NCBI GenBank assembly: GCA_002067895.1
Contig: MVRE01000006.1
Location: 186,001 to 250,000, forward strand
From: Methanoregula sp. PtaU1.Bin051
Lineage (GTDB): Archaea > Halobacteriota > Methanomicrobia > Methanomicrobiales > Methanospirillaceae
DNA length: 64,000 bases
Direction: 5' to 3'
Each line of letters starts with the position of its first letter. The stretch's first letter is position 1. The notes below the pieces were generated by a model. That model saw nothing but the letters and a program-made list of their open reading frames with translations, did no database searches and was not told the DNA's origin. A program made the position numbers and the translations under genes. This document shows, in pieces, positions 53,749-62,361 of the stretch.

Positions 53749-54849
53749 ATGAAACTGATCGAAGGGATCATCACTGCAGCATCCCCTCTCCATCTTGGCG
53801 ACGGGCAATCTCGCGGAACATTCATGCCTACGCTCCAGTATATCCCTGGCAGAACCTTGCGCGGAATGGTCGGGTATTACCTGTTCAAGTACAAAAATGA
53901 TCTGTTTACGAAAAGCGGAATCGGTGAAGAGGATAACCTTGGGAAGATGAAGGTTATTTTCAGGAATGCGTATCCTGTCAGCAAGGACGGATCGAGGACG
54001 GTTGCCGCTCCGCTATCGGTCAGATGGTGCAAGAAATGTGGACACCAGATGCCCCATGATCATTCAGAATGCGATGTCCGAGACAAGAATGGCAGATTGT
54101 GCCTGCATGAAGGGAAAAAGTACTCAGGACTTATCTCAGTAAATTCATTTTCAAGCCATATACTCGAACGTCCGGATATGCCGAGCCGGTCGATTGAGAC
54201 CAAATGTCCAATCACCCGCGATCGTCATTCGAGCCCCGGTGGAAAAGAACAGGGATTCGATCTCAGTCCGTATCATATCGAATCAATCGACGCCGGGGCA
54301 AAATTCTCTTTCCGGATGCTGGTCGAGGACGGTCTTGAGAGAGAGATCATCGAATCGTTAAACGAAGCGGCAGTTATCGGAGGGATCGGTGGTTTTAGAT
54401 CCCGCGGATATGGTATTATTACCTTTGGAAATCTCAGGAGCGCGTTCCTGAACGATGTAATCCGCGAAAAGGAATCCCGGATACCAAAATCCGATAAGGC
54501 AACTCTTGTAGCAACAGCCCCGATGATCCTTAAGAATGGGAATATTTCTAGAATCGGATTCGATGATTTATTCATTCAACGGGCAAATGAAGTTCTGCAG
54601 GTTGCCGGCATTCAGGATACAATTGCATTGTCTGAAGATCCCGATCCGCATGTTACTACGACGATTGCCCGCGGCTGGTCCCTGAAGTATGGGAATTCAC
54701 TTAGTGAACTTATCCCCTGCATCGGGATGGGAAGTTCCGCGAATATAACTGCAACACCACGGGCATTGGCAACACTCGATGTCTTTGGAATCGGTGAAAA
54801 GATCAACTATGGATATGGGGAGATCTATGTTCTTCCAGGGGTGGTGTGA
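53749..54849 (+). CDS. csx10: Csx10-like (Cas5-group) RAMP protein
   Basis: About 366 residues. IITAASPLHLGDGQSRGTF and YIPGRTLRGMVGYYL at the N-terminus, and the GGIGGFRSRGYGII glycine loop at about residue 218, match Csx10, the Cas5-like subunit that defines subtype III-D; a Cys cluster CKKCGHQMPHDHSEC around residue 97 may bind zinc. It would cap the 5' handle end of the crRNA. The frame is open from 53629, but ATG 53749, two bases after the preceding stop, is the natural start. Subtype assignment rests on my reading of this protein; a Csm4-like alternative cannot be excluded. Confidence 0.75.
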   Translation: MKLIEGIITAASPLHLGDGQSRGTFMPTLQYIPGRTLRGMVGYYLFKYKNDLFTKSGIGEEDNLGKMKVIFRNAYPVSKDGSRTVAAPLSVRWCKKCGHQMPHDHSECDVRDKNGRLCLHEGKKYSGLISVNSFSSHILERPDMPSRSIETKCPITRDRHSSPGGKEQGFDLSPYHIESIDAGAKFSFRMLVEDGLEREIIESLNEAAVIGGIGGFRSRGYGIITFGNLRSAFLNDVIREKESRIPKSDKATLVATAPMILKNGNISRIGFDDLFIQRANEVLQVAGIQDTIALSEDPDPHVTTTIARGWSLKYGNSLSELIPCIGMGSSANITATPRALATLDVFGIGEKINYGYGEIYVLPGVV

Positions 54850-54850
54850 T

Positions 54851-55393
54851 ATGGAATTTTCTGACATGAACTTCATGGCATGGGAGATAGCTGTGCTTGC
54901 AATGATGCGGAAAGGCCGGGATGTTGCCGCTTATTCTTCTACCCAGATCCGTAAGTTTCTGTCCTTATCCCAGATGAGCAATACAGAAATTACCCGAGCA
55001 ATCGATGAATCGATACGCTTGTATACTCCTCAGCCAACAAAGGCTGCGACCCGAAATGATCCAAATCCGGATCCACGGTATCTGGAAAAACAGAAAAAGA
55101 AAAATGCGGTTATTGGCGAGAAAATCAAAGATGCGCTGACAAGAATGGATACAGAAAGTCGGATGAAATTCGTACAATATCTGCTATGGGATACAAAAAT
55201 CATCGAACAGGGATTCAGGATCTATAGAGAGCCTATTCCATTTTTTAAAAAATTATTCGATGTAGAAAAAATTGAAAATTCAAATGAGCTGATAAAAAAA
55301 CTGGAATCACTGGCAAGCTACGATACCCGCGAGGGACGTGGATCCGGCCAAGAATTCAAGACAGGTTATGATAGAAGGAGGTCGAGGTCATGA
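54851..55393 (+). CDS. Unassigned small type III operon protein
   Basis: 180 residues, helical, charged, no cysteines, no membrane segment: MEFSDMNFMAWEIAVLAMMRKG, then RKFLSLSQMSNTEITRAIDE and a long helical middle, with a Gly/Arg-rich disordered tail. It starts one base after the Csx10 stop and its own stop overlaps the next start (ATGA at 55390). I do not recognise it. Subtype III-D loci carry variable accessory subunits at this position (Csx19/All1473-type) and a small Cas11/Csm2 subunit; either is possible but not shown. Confidence 0.7.
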   Translation: MEFSDMNFMAWEIAVLAMMRKGRDVAAYSSTQIRKFLSLSQMSNTEITRAIDESIRLYTPQPTKAATRNDPNPDPRYLEKQKKKNAVIGEKIKDALTRMDTESRMKFVQYLLWDTKIIEQGFRIYREPIPFFKKLFDVEKIENSNELIKKLESLASYDTREGRGSGQEFKTGYDRRRSRS

Positions 55394-55929
55394 CAGAATT
55401 TCAACGGGAAGAATTGAAGGAGATCATACTGGATTCGTACAACCTTATCTTAACATTACCCTCATTACAGCTGAATAAAAGAAAGGAATGGGAAATCAAA
55501 TCCCGCAGCAAACTCAGAACCCTTCCGGAAGCGCTCAGGGAATTCCAAGACCCGTCTGCTTCGATAACCCATTTTGTTAAAAATACAGCATATTTCCTTC
55601 CTAGGGCTGAACGGGGATCAGGAACGGACAAGACGTTCAATGAATTGCTTTCGAAACTCCTTGACACAGTCTCAAAGTATTCGAAAAGAACAGATTCTCC
55701 TGAACATATCAGGCAGAAACTCGTGTACCTTATCGGGTATCTCAATTGGGGATCAGACAGTATCTGTGTCCTCAAGAATGTCTCTCATAATGATCAACGC
55801 GAGTTTGAACGTCGCCTGAAGGCTATGCTTTTTGCAGAATTCAGAATCGTTGGTGCTGATTCAGAAGTTGAGAAGATGGTTCAAGCTATTAAGGGATGGG
55901 CATTCGGCCAGATGGAGCATAAGGGGTGA
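55390..55929 (+). CDS. Candidate Cas11/Csm2-type small subunit
   Basis: 179 residues, all-helical in appearance. The region EHIRQKLVYLIGYLNWGSDSI resembles the helix that carries conserved positions in Csm2-like small subunits, and the length and place between Cas5- and Cas7-like genes suit the Cas11 role of lining the target-strand channel. The match is weak, so the call is positional more than by motif. The start overlaps the preceding stop by ATGA, and the following RAMP gene begins four bases after its stop. Confidence 0.6.
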   Translation: MTEFQREELKEIILDSYNLILTLPSLQLNKRKEWEIKSRSKLRTLPEALREFQDPSASITHFVKNTAYFLPRAERGSGTDKTFNELLSKLLDTVSKYSKRTDSPEHIRQKLVYLIGYLNWGSDSICVLKNVSHNDQREFERRLKAMLFAEFRIVGADSEVEKMVQAIKGWAFGQMEHKG

Positions 55930-55933
55930 CAAA

Positions 55934-56695
55934 ATGTTTAAAGATCTTAAAAATCGCGCAATTATCCGGTATCGTCTTGTAACGATGTCAGATCTGCATA
56001 TCGGATCTCATGGTAGCACTGCACCTGGTGATGTTGACAATCCGGTGATCAAGACAAATGACGGTATACCATTTGTACCCGGTAGCAGCCTTAAGGGGGT
56101 ATTAAGAACTGAATTCGAACGATTGCTCCGAGGCTGTCATTACGATGCTTGTATGGCACCTGATGTATGCGGGAGTAAAAAACGAAAGGTTACAACTCCC
56201 TGTCCAGTCTGTCTGCTCTTTGGCGGAATGGATGTTGCCGGCTCAGTCAGGATTGCCGATGCATTTGCCAACAGCAGTAAAACGATGATTCGCGACGGGG
56301 TGGGGATTGATCGGATGACCCGTAAGGTGAAGGACGGGGCAAAGTACGATATTGAGGTTGTCCCAAAAGGCGGCACGTTTGAAGGGACAATAACAGTCGA
56401 GAATCTCAATATCGACAGTTACCAGCTCGCCAAGCTGGGAGGGCTGCTCTCACTGATCGAGTTTTTCAATGCAACATCCGGTCGGCTCGGGCATGCAACA
56501 TCCCGTGGTTTTGGCCGGGTATCTCTGCTGATAGATGTCATAAGTATACTCACTCCGGAGGATTATCTGAAAGGACAGTTTGAAGGAACCTCCTACAAGG
56601 TAAAAACTGACGGATTTGCCCAGCTGGATCTCGAATCCCAGAAGAGCTGGCGCGAATTCCTGAATGCGCTTCCCAAGGCACCGGCTCAGAGTTGA
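55934..56695 (+). CDS. Csm3/Cas7-like RAMP protein with conserved catalytic Asp
   Basis: 253 residues, one RAMP domain: SDLHIGSHGST, PFVPGSSLKGVLRTEFE, a zinc-type Cys cluster (CHYDACMAPDVC ... CPVCLLFGG), and the HATSRGFGRV glycine loop. Asp35 in DVDNPVIK aligns with the Asp of Csm3 that cleaves target RNA every six bases. It is the best candidate for an active RNA-slicing backbone subunit. The frame is open from 55832, but ATG 55934 follows a GGGTGA and fits the family. Seven bases separate it from the double-RAMP gene. Confidence 0.88.
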   Translation: MFKDLKNRAIIRYRLVTMSDLHIGSHGSTAPGDVDNPVIKTNDGIPFVPGSSLKGVLRTEFERLLRGCHYDACMAPDVCGSKKRKVTTPCPVCLLFGGMDVAGSVRIADAFANSSKTMIRDGVGIDRMTRKVKDGAKYDIEVVPKGGTFEGTITVENLNIDSYQLAKLGGLLSLIEFFNATSGRLGHATSRGFGRVSLLIDVISILTPEDYLKGQFEGTSYKVKTDGFAQLDLESQKSWREFLNALPKAPAQS

Positions 56696-56701
56696 TGCCC
56701 G

Positions 56702-58102
56702 ATGGATATTTTTTCGTCATTCGAAAACCAGTGGACAATTACCGGTATTATCCGCCTGGCATCTGCATTCAGGATCGGTGGCGGACAGAATGCGGCTGCG
56801 TATTCGCTCTCCGCCTCTCCGGTTATCCAGTCATACAATGCCGAGAAGAATATGTATCTGCCGGTTATTCTTGGGAGCAGCCTGAAGGGCGTTCTCAGGA
56901 CAGGAGTCGAACGACTGGTTCGCTCGTTTAAAATTGAGGAGAGTTGCGTGGCCCTGACCAGTGACCGCGATGTAAAACGACTCTGTGGGAATTGCGTAAC
57001 GTGCGGGTTGTTCGGATCCATGAAACGGGGATCGAAGATCTGTGTTGACGATGCACAGATTCCTGCTGGTGACATAAAAACTGTATATGATCCGGCAACG
57101 GTTCACGAACAGCCACATTATGCATCATCATCTTCCGGTCCTGCGCAGCGTGGAAGACGGGAAGGCCTCCTCCGTTCAGAAGAAACCGTAGCTGCGGGTA
57201 CCCGGTTTGAGTTTCGGATCCGCCTTGATAATGCCACAAAGACAGAGGCTGGACTTATCCTTCTCGCCTTGCAGGAGTTCAATGAGAAGCGGCTCCAGAT
57301 TGGTGGTGCTGTGAGCAGGGGGCTTGGTTTCATTGATGTCATTGATCTTAAAGTCGAGAAGGCCTCAGTGGGGGAGTCTGGAAAAATCTCCTCGATGACC
57401 GCTAATGTAAAAAACCTCAAACAAAAAGCGAAGGAGTATCTCACGAATATTGATGCGAAAAAGGACAGCGGTCTAAATGATTTCTCCGTGTATGCCTTTG
57501 CCCATGAGAGGATATCACCCGGTACAGGTCAGAAAAACGGACATACTGTTGCCAGATTTACGGTTATAACAAGGTTACCTTTCAAAATGGCAGGTTTTGA
57601 TGAATCTACCGTAACGAACTATCATGAACCGTATATTCCCGGTTCAACAATCAAGGGATTCCTGCGGCACCGGTTTGCAGCCGAATACGAAGACAAGAAT
57701 GCCGGTGCCCAGCAGTTTTCCGGAGGAAAGGGCATGCCCCATTCCCCGCCGCGCCCATCACGGACCGATGAAATTTTCGGAGACACGCGGAACCACCGGA
57801 GCCGTATCCTTGTGTCGGATGCATTTTCCATGAAAAAGGTTACTGCAAACGATGAGATTCCCATCAACACAATACTTCAGATGTGGATGGTTTTTGATAA
57901 CATGCAGGGCAGCGATATCGATAAGATCCTGAACCTTATTAAAGAACCCGTAGTAATTACAGGCTCGAAAAGCGCCGGCATCGATAGAAGGGCCAGAAGG
58001 TTCAAGCCGACCCATAATCTCGTTGAATTTACACTGGATCCCAAGGATGTCACGATATTCAGAACCGATACTTACCTGATCGAGTGTGATCCTTCAAACT
58101 GA
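56702..58102 (+). CDS. Fusion of two Cas7-like RAMP domains
   Basis: 466 residues. The first half (about 1-225) is Csm3-like: LASAFRIGGGQN, PVILGSSLKGVLRTGVE, CGNCVTCGLFGS and VSRGLGF. A linker of about 60 residues leads to a second domain with PYIPGSTIKGFLRHRF and SKSAGIDRRARRF. In the first half the position of the catalytic Asp reads SASPVIQ (Ala), so this copy probably does not slice RNA. Fused Cas7 subunits are known from III-D variants (Cas7x2 in III-Dv). It ends the RAMP block; the CARF nuclease gene starts 31 bases later. Confidence 0.82.
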   Translation: MDIFSSFENQWTITGIIRLASAFRIGGGQNAAAYSLSASPVIQSYNAEKNMYLPVILGSSLKGVLRTGVERLVRSFKIEESCVALTSDRDVKRLCGNCVTCGLFGSMKRGSKICVDDAQIPAGDIKTVYDPATVHEQPHYASSSSGPAQRGRREGLLRSEETVAAGTRFEFRIRLDNATKTEAGLILLALQEFNEKRLQIGGAVSRGLGFIDVIDLKVEKASVGESGKISSMTANVKNLKQKAKEYLTNIDAKKDSGLNDFSVYAFAHERISPGTGQKNGHTVARFTVITRLPFKMAGFDESTVTNYHEPYIPGSTIKGFLRHRFAAEYEDKNAGAQQFSGGKGMPHSPPRPSRTDEIFGDTRNHRSRILVSDAFSMKKVTANDEIPINTILQMWMVFDNMQGSDIDKILNLIKEPVVITGSKSAGIDRRARRFKPTHNLVEFTLDPKDVTIFRTDTYLIECDPSN

Positions 58103-58133
58103 GGTATACGCAAAAGGAATGGAGGTGAGGACG

Positions 58134-59372
58134 ATGAAGACCATAGTATGCCTCGTCAGCACACAGCATGTCCCGAACCTGCTTACTGTCAGGGCAGTCA
58201 ATCCCGGCAATCTCGTTCTCGTGGTCACGGAAGGGATGAAAAAGAATGTCCCGTGGTTCCTCAATGCGCTCGCAGCCGGAGGGAGGGACTATTCCCAAAA
58301 CCACGAGATCATCGGGGTCGAACGGGAGAACTCTGTTGATGAGGTCCTGACCTCCCTGAACGAGGCTTACAGGAAACGGCCCGGTGACGAATGGATCATA
58401 AACGTTACCGGCGGGACAAAACCGATGAGCATCGGGGCGTACGCGTTTGCGAAGGAGAACGGGCTTAAGGCGCTTTACATTGTCGAGAGCGACCAGAATA
58501 AGGCAATTGATCTATCCGGGGGCGGGCCCGTTGCCCTTGACCACATCGTATCGACAGCAGAGTTCCTTGCCGGGTACGGGTACGATATACGGAATGGAAA
58601 GGATCTCGACCGGCAGAACCGGCAGGCATGGGAACTGCAGGGGCTCGGGGCGATGCTGACGGAACAGCACGAGGATCCGGAGATCCGCGCGTTCCTCGCA
58701 TCTCTCCAGAGGCTCAAGGAGGCAAAGAAGCGGGAATCAAGACGGAAGTGGGAGAAGGAGGGGCTCATCCTGAGCGGCGAAGAGGGGCTGTGGATCGGTA
58801 ACGACCCAATCCGCGCACGGATCTGCCGGGAATTCCGGCTGCGCGGGGAAGACGGAGCCCTTGCCGGCCGGCTGGAACGCCATGCAGCCGAGTTCCTGAC
58901 GGGACGGTGGCTGGAGTACTTCATCTACGGGCTGCTTGTTCCGTTTGTCCCCGAATCGCTCACCAGCCTCCAGATCGGGCTTGCCGCAGGACAGCCCGGC
59001 CCCGGGGAGAGTAACGAGTTCGATGTCTCGTTCATGGCGAACCAGTCGCTCTGCATCGTCGAGTGCAAGACCGGATCGCAGAAGCAGGACGTGAAAGGCG
59101 ATGCCGTGCTGTACAAGATGGAGGCGATCAAAGCCGGGCTCGGCGCGATCCGGGTGAGAGCGTTCCTTGCGACGACGTCGCCGAACGTCATTGACCCCGG
59201 AACGAAGGACACGAGAGAAGCGCTGAAGAACCGGGCGAACCTGTACCAGTGTTCGATCATCCACGGGGGCACCCTGAAGCACCTTGCATCGCTGTACCTT
59301 GCAAACGATCCTTCGCTGCATGCAAAGGTCGCAGCGGTCTTCGGGCTGAAAAGCCGGCCCGGTGCGTCTTAA
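58134..59372 (+). CDS. Card1/Can2-like CARF nuclease (DUF1887 type)
   Basis: 412 residues. An N-terminal CARF domain (about 1-145: CLVSTQHVPNLLTV, NVTGGTKPMSIGAYAF) would bind cyclic oligoadenylate, and a C-terminal PD-(D/E)xK nuclease has Asp297 (NEFDVSF), Glu310 and Lys312 (IVECKTG). This layout matches Card1/Can2 enzymes, which cut single- or double-stranded nucleic acid once a type III complex makes the second messenger. GGAGGTGA three bases... close before ATG 58134 fixes the start. Codons are more GC-rich than in the RAMP genes, so it may have a separate history. Confidence 0.9.
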   Translation: MKTIVCLVSTQHVPNLLTVRAVNPGNLVLVVTEGMKKNVPWFLNALAAGGRDYSQNHEIIGVERENSVDEVLTSLNEAYRKRPGDEWIINVTGGTKPMSIGAYAFAKENGLKALYIVESDQNKAIDLSGGGPVALDHIVSTAEFLAGYGYDIRNGKDLDRQNRQAWELQGLGAMLTEQHEDPEIRAFLASLQRLKEAKKRESRRKWEKEGLILSGEEGLWIGNDPIRARICREFRLRGEDGALAGRLERHAAEFLTGRWLEYFIYGLLVPFVPESLTSLQIGLAAGQPGPGESNEFDVSFMANQSLCIVECKTGSQKQDVKGDAVLYKMEAIKAGLGAIRVRAFLATTSPNVIDPGTKDTREALKNRANLYQCSIIHGGTLKHLASLYLANDPSLHAKVAAVFGLKSRPGAS

Positions 59373-59515
59373 TATCCACTCCGCCCGTTTTTTTGATCCC
59401 TGTATCAGGATTACGATGCCCCCGGTACTCCTGATTGGTTTTCCGGGTCCGATCCATTCAGTGCGGTTCTGGAAGTTCATAATCAGGTACATCTGTTTTG
59501 TCCGAGGATGGTGGT

Positions 59516-60511
59516 ATGTCAATCTGTTGTATTACCGGCTATGGTAAACGCATACGGAACGAGAAAGGGCTGATCATCATCGATCCGCCCGTGCAGGAGA
59601 ACGGCAAAGCGGAAAAAGCGATCGTGAACCCGGATGGCCTGTCGCTTGTCCTCATCAACGGCGATCACGGGATCTCGACGAGCGCAATCCGGATCCTGCT
59701 GAACCGGGGAATCGAGATGGTTCTTTTGGACGACCGCGGCATGCCGTCCGGCTTCCTCTTTCCCTGCGCAAAATGTACGATGATCGAGAATATGGCATGG
59801 CAGTCAACCTTACCGGAGAAGAAACGGCTGATCATTGCCCGTGCGATGGTTGGGCAGGCCGTCCGGAACAAGATGAGCCTGCTTGCGAGCGTGTGGAAGA
59901 ATGCCGGGAAAGGGGAGTGTCGCGCCTGTGCGGAGCTTTCACGTTTTGCCGAACGGGCAAAGAAGACGGAGTTTCTCTCCGATCTGCTCGGCATCGAGGG
60001 AATGGCGACCCGGATGTACTACCGGGCCCTTACCGAAATCGTCCCGAAACCGTTTGGATTCCACGGCCGGACCCGGCACCCGCCCCGGGACCCGGTGAAC
60101 TCGCTGATGAGCTACGGGTACGGGATCCTGTACGGGGTCATCCGGATGGCGCTGTTAAAAGCAAAGCTCAGCCCGTTCTACGGCGTGCTGCACGCGGATT
60201 ACCGGAAGCAGGAGCCATTGGTGTACGATTTCATCGAGGAGTTCCGGCAGCCGATTGTGGACCGGACGGTGCTGACGCTGATCAACCACAAACAAGTGGA
60301 TCCCTCTGAATTTGAAATAACTCCGGCAGGCTGTCGCATTGCCACATCTCTCAAGAGGTCGTATGCCGAAGCTGTCCTCAGCCGGCTCGATGCGAGGTAT
60401 GAATACGCAGGGCAGCGCCAGCCGTTCTCTTCCGTGATCGATGTGCAGGCCCGGCATCTGGCCGCAGCCCTGCTGAAGCAGAAAGCCTACCGGCCGTTCG
60501 CGTACCGGTAA
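59516..60511 (+). CDS. cas1: CRISPR integrase Cas1
   Basis: 331 residues. An N-terminal beta domain (GDHGISTSAIRILLNRGIEMVLLD) precedes the helical catalytic domain with Glu161 (GIEGMATRMYY), His226 (GVLHADYRK) and Glu241/242 in DFIEEFRQPIVDR, the metal-binding residues. It integrates new spacers with Cas2. The frame is open from 59498, but ATG 59516, with a GGTGGT nearby, fits the family. Cas2 starts 16 bases downstream and the array 450 bases beyond that, a complete adaptation module. The start residue ICCITGY is a little unusual but the fold is intact. Confidence 0.95.
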   Translation: MSICCITGYGKRIRNEKGLIIIDPPVQENGKAEKAIVNPDGLSLVLINGDHGISTSAIRILLNRGIEMVLLDDRGMPSGFLFPCAKCTMIENMAWQSTLPEKKRLIIARAMVGQAVRNKMSLLASVWKNAGKGECRACAELSRFAERAKKTEFLSDLLGIEGMATRMYYRALTEIVPKPFGFHGRTRHPPRDPVNSLMSYGYGILYGVIRMALLKAKLSPFYGVLHADYRKQEPLVYDFIEEFRQPIVDRTVLTLINHKQVDPSEFEITPAGCRIATSLKRSYAEAVLSRLDARYEYAGQRQPFSSVIDVQARHLAAALLKQKAYRPFAYR

Positions 60512-60526
60512 GGATGAGGGAATGTT

Positions 60527-60814
60527 ATGGCAACAGGTTTTGTGATGGTATGCTATGATATCCCGGATACAAAGGTCAGGAACCGGCTTGTCCTCCGGTT
60601 ATTTTCCTATGGACTGTCGCGGGTTCAGTACAGCGTCTTTTACGGGAACGTTCCCCTCAGCAGGATTGCGCTGATGATCCGCGAGATCCCGCAGGAATTT
60701 CCGAAAGAGACGGACAAAATCCTGATCATTCCGTTGTGCAAAAAATGCGTTTCACGCCTGGTACAGGTCCACGGATCATTGCAAAAAAAACCACGGACTT
60801 TCATTGTTGTTTAA
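60527..60814 (+). CDS. cas2: CRISPR-associated Cas2
   Basis: 95 residues, the normal length. The N-terminal VMVCYDIPDTKVRNRL has Asp11 at the usual position, followed by YGLSRVQYSVFYGNV and a C-terminal strand KKPRTFIVV. It forms the dimer that bridges two Cas1 dimers during spacer acquisition. It follows cas1 closely and is followed by the leader of the array. Confidence 0.95.
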   Translation: MATGFVMVCYDIPDTKVRNRLVLRLFSYGLSRVQYSVFYGNVPLSRIALMIREIPQEFPKETDKILIIPLCKKCVSRLVQVHGSLQKKPRTFIVV

Positions 60815-60962
60815 CAAACATTAAATACCTGTTCAAAAAAGTTTTCGACGGAAGTGCGCTGGTCTTTATATACCACGGGCAGCTTAGGAGACCAGCGCAA
60901 AGACCCTGAGAATCCGGGCATAAATTGTAAAGCAAAAGGTTTTTAGGCCAAAAAAGCGCACT
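60815..60962 (+). promoter_or_regulatory. CRISPR leader with TATA box inside a perfect inverted repeat
   Basis: The gap between cas2 and the first repeat holds a strong TTTATATA box (60865-60872), which would start transcription near 60895-60900 and give a 60-70 base leader before the first repeat. The TATA box starts within the left arm of a perfect 10-base inverted repeat, GCGCTGGTCT (60856-60865) and AGACCAGCGC (60889-60898). This could be an operator that controls array transcription, or a leader-anchoring site for integration. Confidence 0.7.
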
Positions 60963-61722
60963 GTTGCAACGAGACCCGCGATTAGAAGGGTATGAAAACA
61001 AATTGGGTGGTTTGATTACTACATTCTTGCTCTGAGTTGCAACGAGACCCGCGATTAGAAGGGTATGAAAACTCAACAGGTGGATATGGTCCTCTGCCGG
61101 TTCCATGTTGCAACGAGACCCGCGATTAGAAGGGTATGAAAACAGAACTGCTTCCATGCATTCAATTCATGATAACCGGGTTGCAACGAGACCCGCGATT
61201 AGAAGGGTATGAAAACAGTTCATCGTCTGTGCCGTTGCATTTTCATGAGAAGTTGCAACGAGACCCGCGATTAGAAGGGTATGAAAACACGTGGGGATCT
61301 GATCATGTCCGACGAGTATCCAGTTGCAACGAGACCCGCGATTAGAAGGGTATGAAAACAGACCTGTGCATCGCCGAAGACCCGTGCATCGCCGTTGCAA
61401 CGAGACCCGCGATTAGAAGGGTATGAAAACGAGACCCATGCATCGTCGGAGACCCGTGCATTGCCGAAGTTGCAACGAGACCCGCGATTAGAAGGGTATG
61501 AAAACGTGTTTGGAGATGTTGGTGTCTGAATCCCCGTTCCAGTTGCAACGAGACCCGCGATTAGAAGGGTATGAAAACAGGCCGGTTGACTACCAACGGC
61601 TTGCCGAAGGTGTGTTGCAACGAGACCCGCGATTAGAAGGGTATGAAAACAGTGCCCCCGGGGTTCTTCAAGGGAGCGCCACATCGGGTTGCACTATCAC
61701 CCGCGATGAGAAGTGAGGTAAC
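60963..61722 (+). CRISPR. CRISPR array, ten identical 37-base repeats plus one decayed repeat
   Basis: Repeats begin GTTGCAAC, contain GAGACCCGCGATTAGAAGG, and end ATGAAAAC. They start at 60963, 61036, 61107, 61180, 61252, 61323, 61394, 61469, 61542 and 61614, and all ten are identical as far as I can read. A final repeat at 61688-61722 is decayed (CACCCGCGATGAGAAGTGAGG). The ten spacers are 34-38 bases long. The leader end is on the left, next to cas2, so the decayed repeat is the distal end, as expected. The ATGAAAAC 3' end matches repeats that yield an 8-base 5' handle after Cas6 cutting. Spacers 6 and 7 are related to each other. Confidence 0.97.
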
Positions 61723-61820
61723 ATTTCACGGTGCCCGATAAAAAATTCAGGTCATCCCTCCACGGGGAAGGCGGGGGGAATCCCTTTGATCATATTTTTC
61801 ATGTTTGCCATGCTTACAGT

Positions 61821-62021
61821 ATGATCATGCCAGCAGCCAAGCGGATCCCTGTGGCAGAGCGCGTCTGGAAAGACCTGGCCGAGATGCGCTCGGCCGGACA
61901 GACCTATACCGAGCTCCTCTCCGATATGATCGAGGAGCGTAAGAAGCTGCGCCTCGCACGGGATATGAAGCGCATCGAGGACGAAGGGACATTTGTGCCC
62001 CTTTCGGAGATCAGGGATTGA
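61821..62021 (+). CDS. Antitoxin of a RelE-type toxin-antitoxin pair
   Basis: About 66 residues: KRIPVAERVWKDLAEMRSAG followed by TYTELLSDMIEERKKLRLARD and a C-terminal GTFVPLSEI tail, a short ribbon- or helix-type DNA-binding antitoxin with a toxin-neutralising tail. The frame is open from 61731, but ATG 61821 (or 61827) is preferred because the region before it contains the TATA-like TCATATTTTTC. Its TGA overlaps the TTG start of the toxin. It lies directly after the distal end of the CRISPR array. Confidence 0.75.
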   Translation: MIMPAAKRIPVAERVWKDLAEMRSAGQTYTELLSDMIEERKKLRLARDMKRIEDEGTFVPLSEIRD

Positions 62022-62311
62022 CGTTTACCGTCCTCATCGAAGAGGATCTGGCTCAAAGGATCAACAGCTTCGATGAGAAAAGCAGGCGGATTGTCCGGGC
62101 AAAGCTTTCTGAACTCAGGGATAATCCCTATCCCGGTAAACGGGGAGACAAGGAAAAATTCTGCCTTAGGGACGGTTTCATCCTCTACCGGTTGCACATC
62201 GGAAGATCATGGACTGCCTTTTACCGGGTCTATGATGACGATGGCTGTGTAAAAATCCTCGACGTCATGACCATCGAGCAGGCCCATAAAAAGTACGGGC
62301 ACTTCAGATAA
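62018..62311 (+). CDS. RelE/ParE-superfamily toxin
   Basis: 97 residues. The compact fold VLIEEDLAQRINSF ... KLRDNP-like LRDNPYPGKRGDKEKFCLRDGFILYRLHI and DVMTIEQAHKKYGHF is typical of RelE-family mRNA interferases or ParE toxins. Ribosome-dependent mRNA cleavage is the family role of RelE, but ParE-like gyrase inhibition cannot be excluded. It starts at TTG 62018, overlapping the antitoxin stop by four bases, and is probably autoregulated with it. Confidence 0.87.
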   Translation: MTFTVLIEEDLAQRINSFDEKSRRIVRAKLSELRDNPYPGKRGDKEKFCLRDGFILYRLHIGRSWTAFYRVYDDDGCVKILDVMTIEQAHKKYGHFR

Positions 62312-62361
62312 GTCAGTCCATCTTATTTGATATCTTTTTTCGCTGTTTTCAAAGGTTAAAA

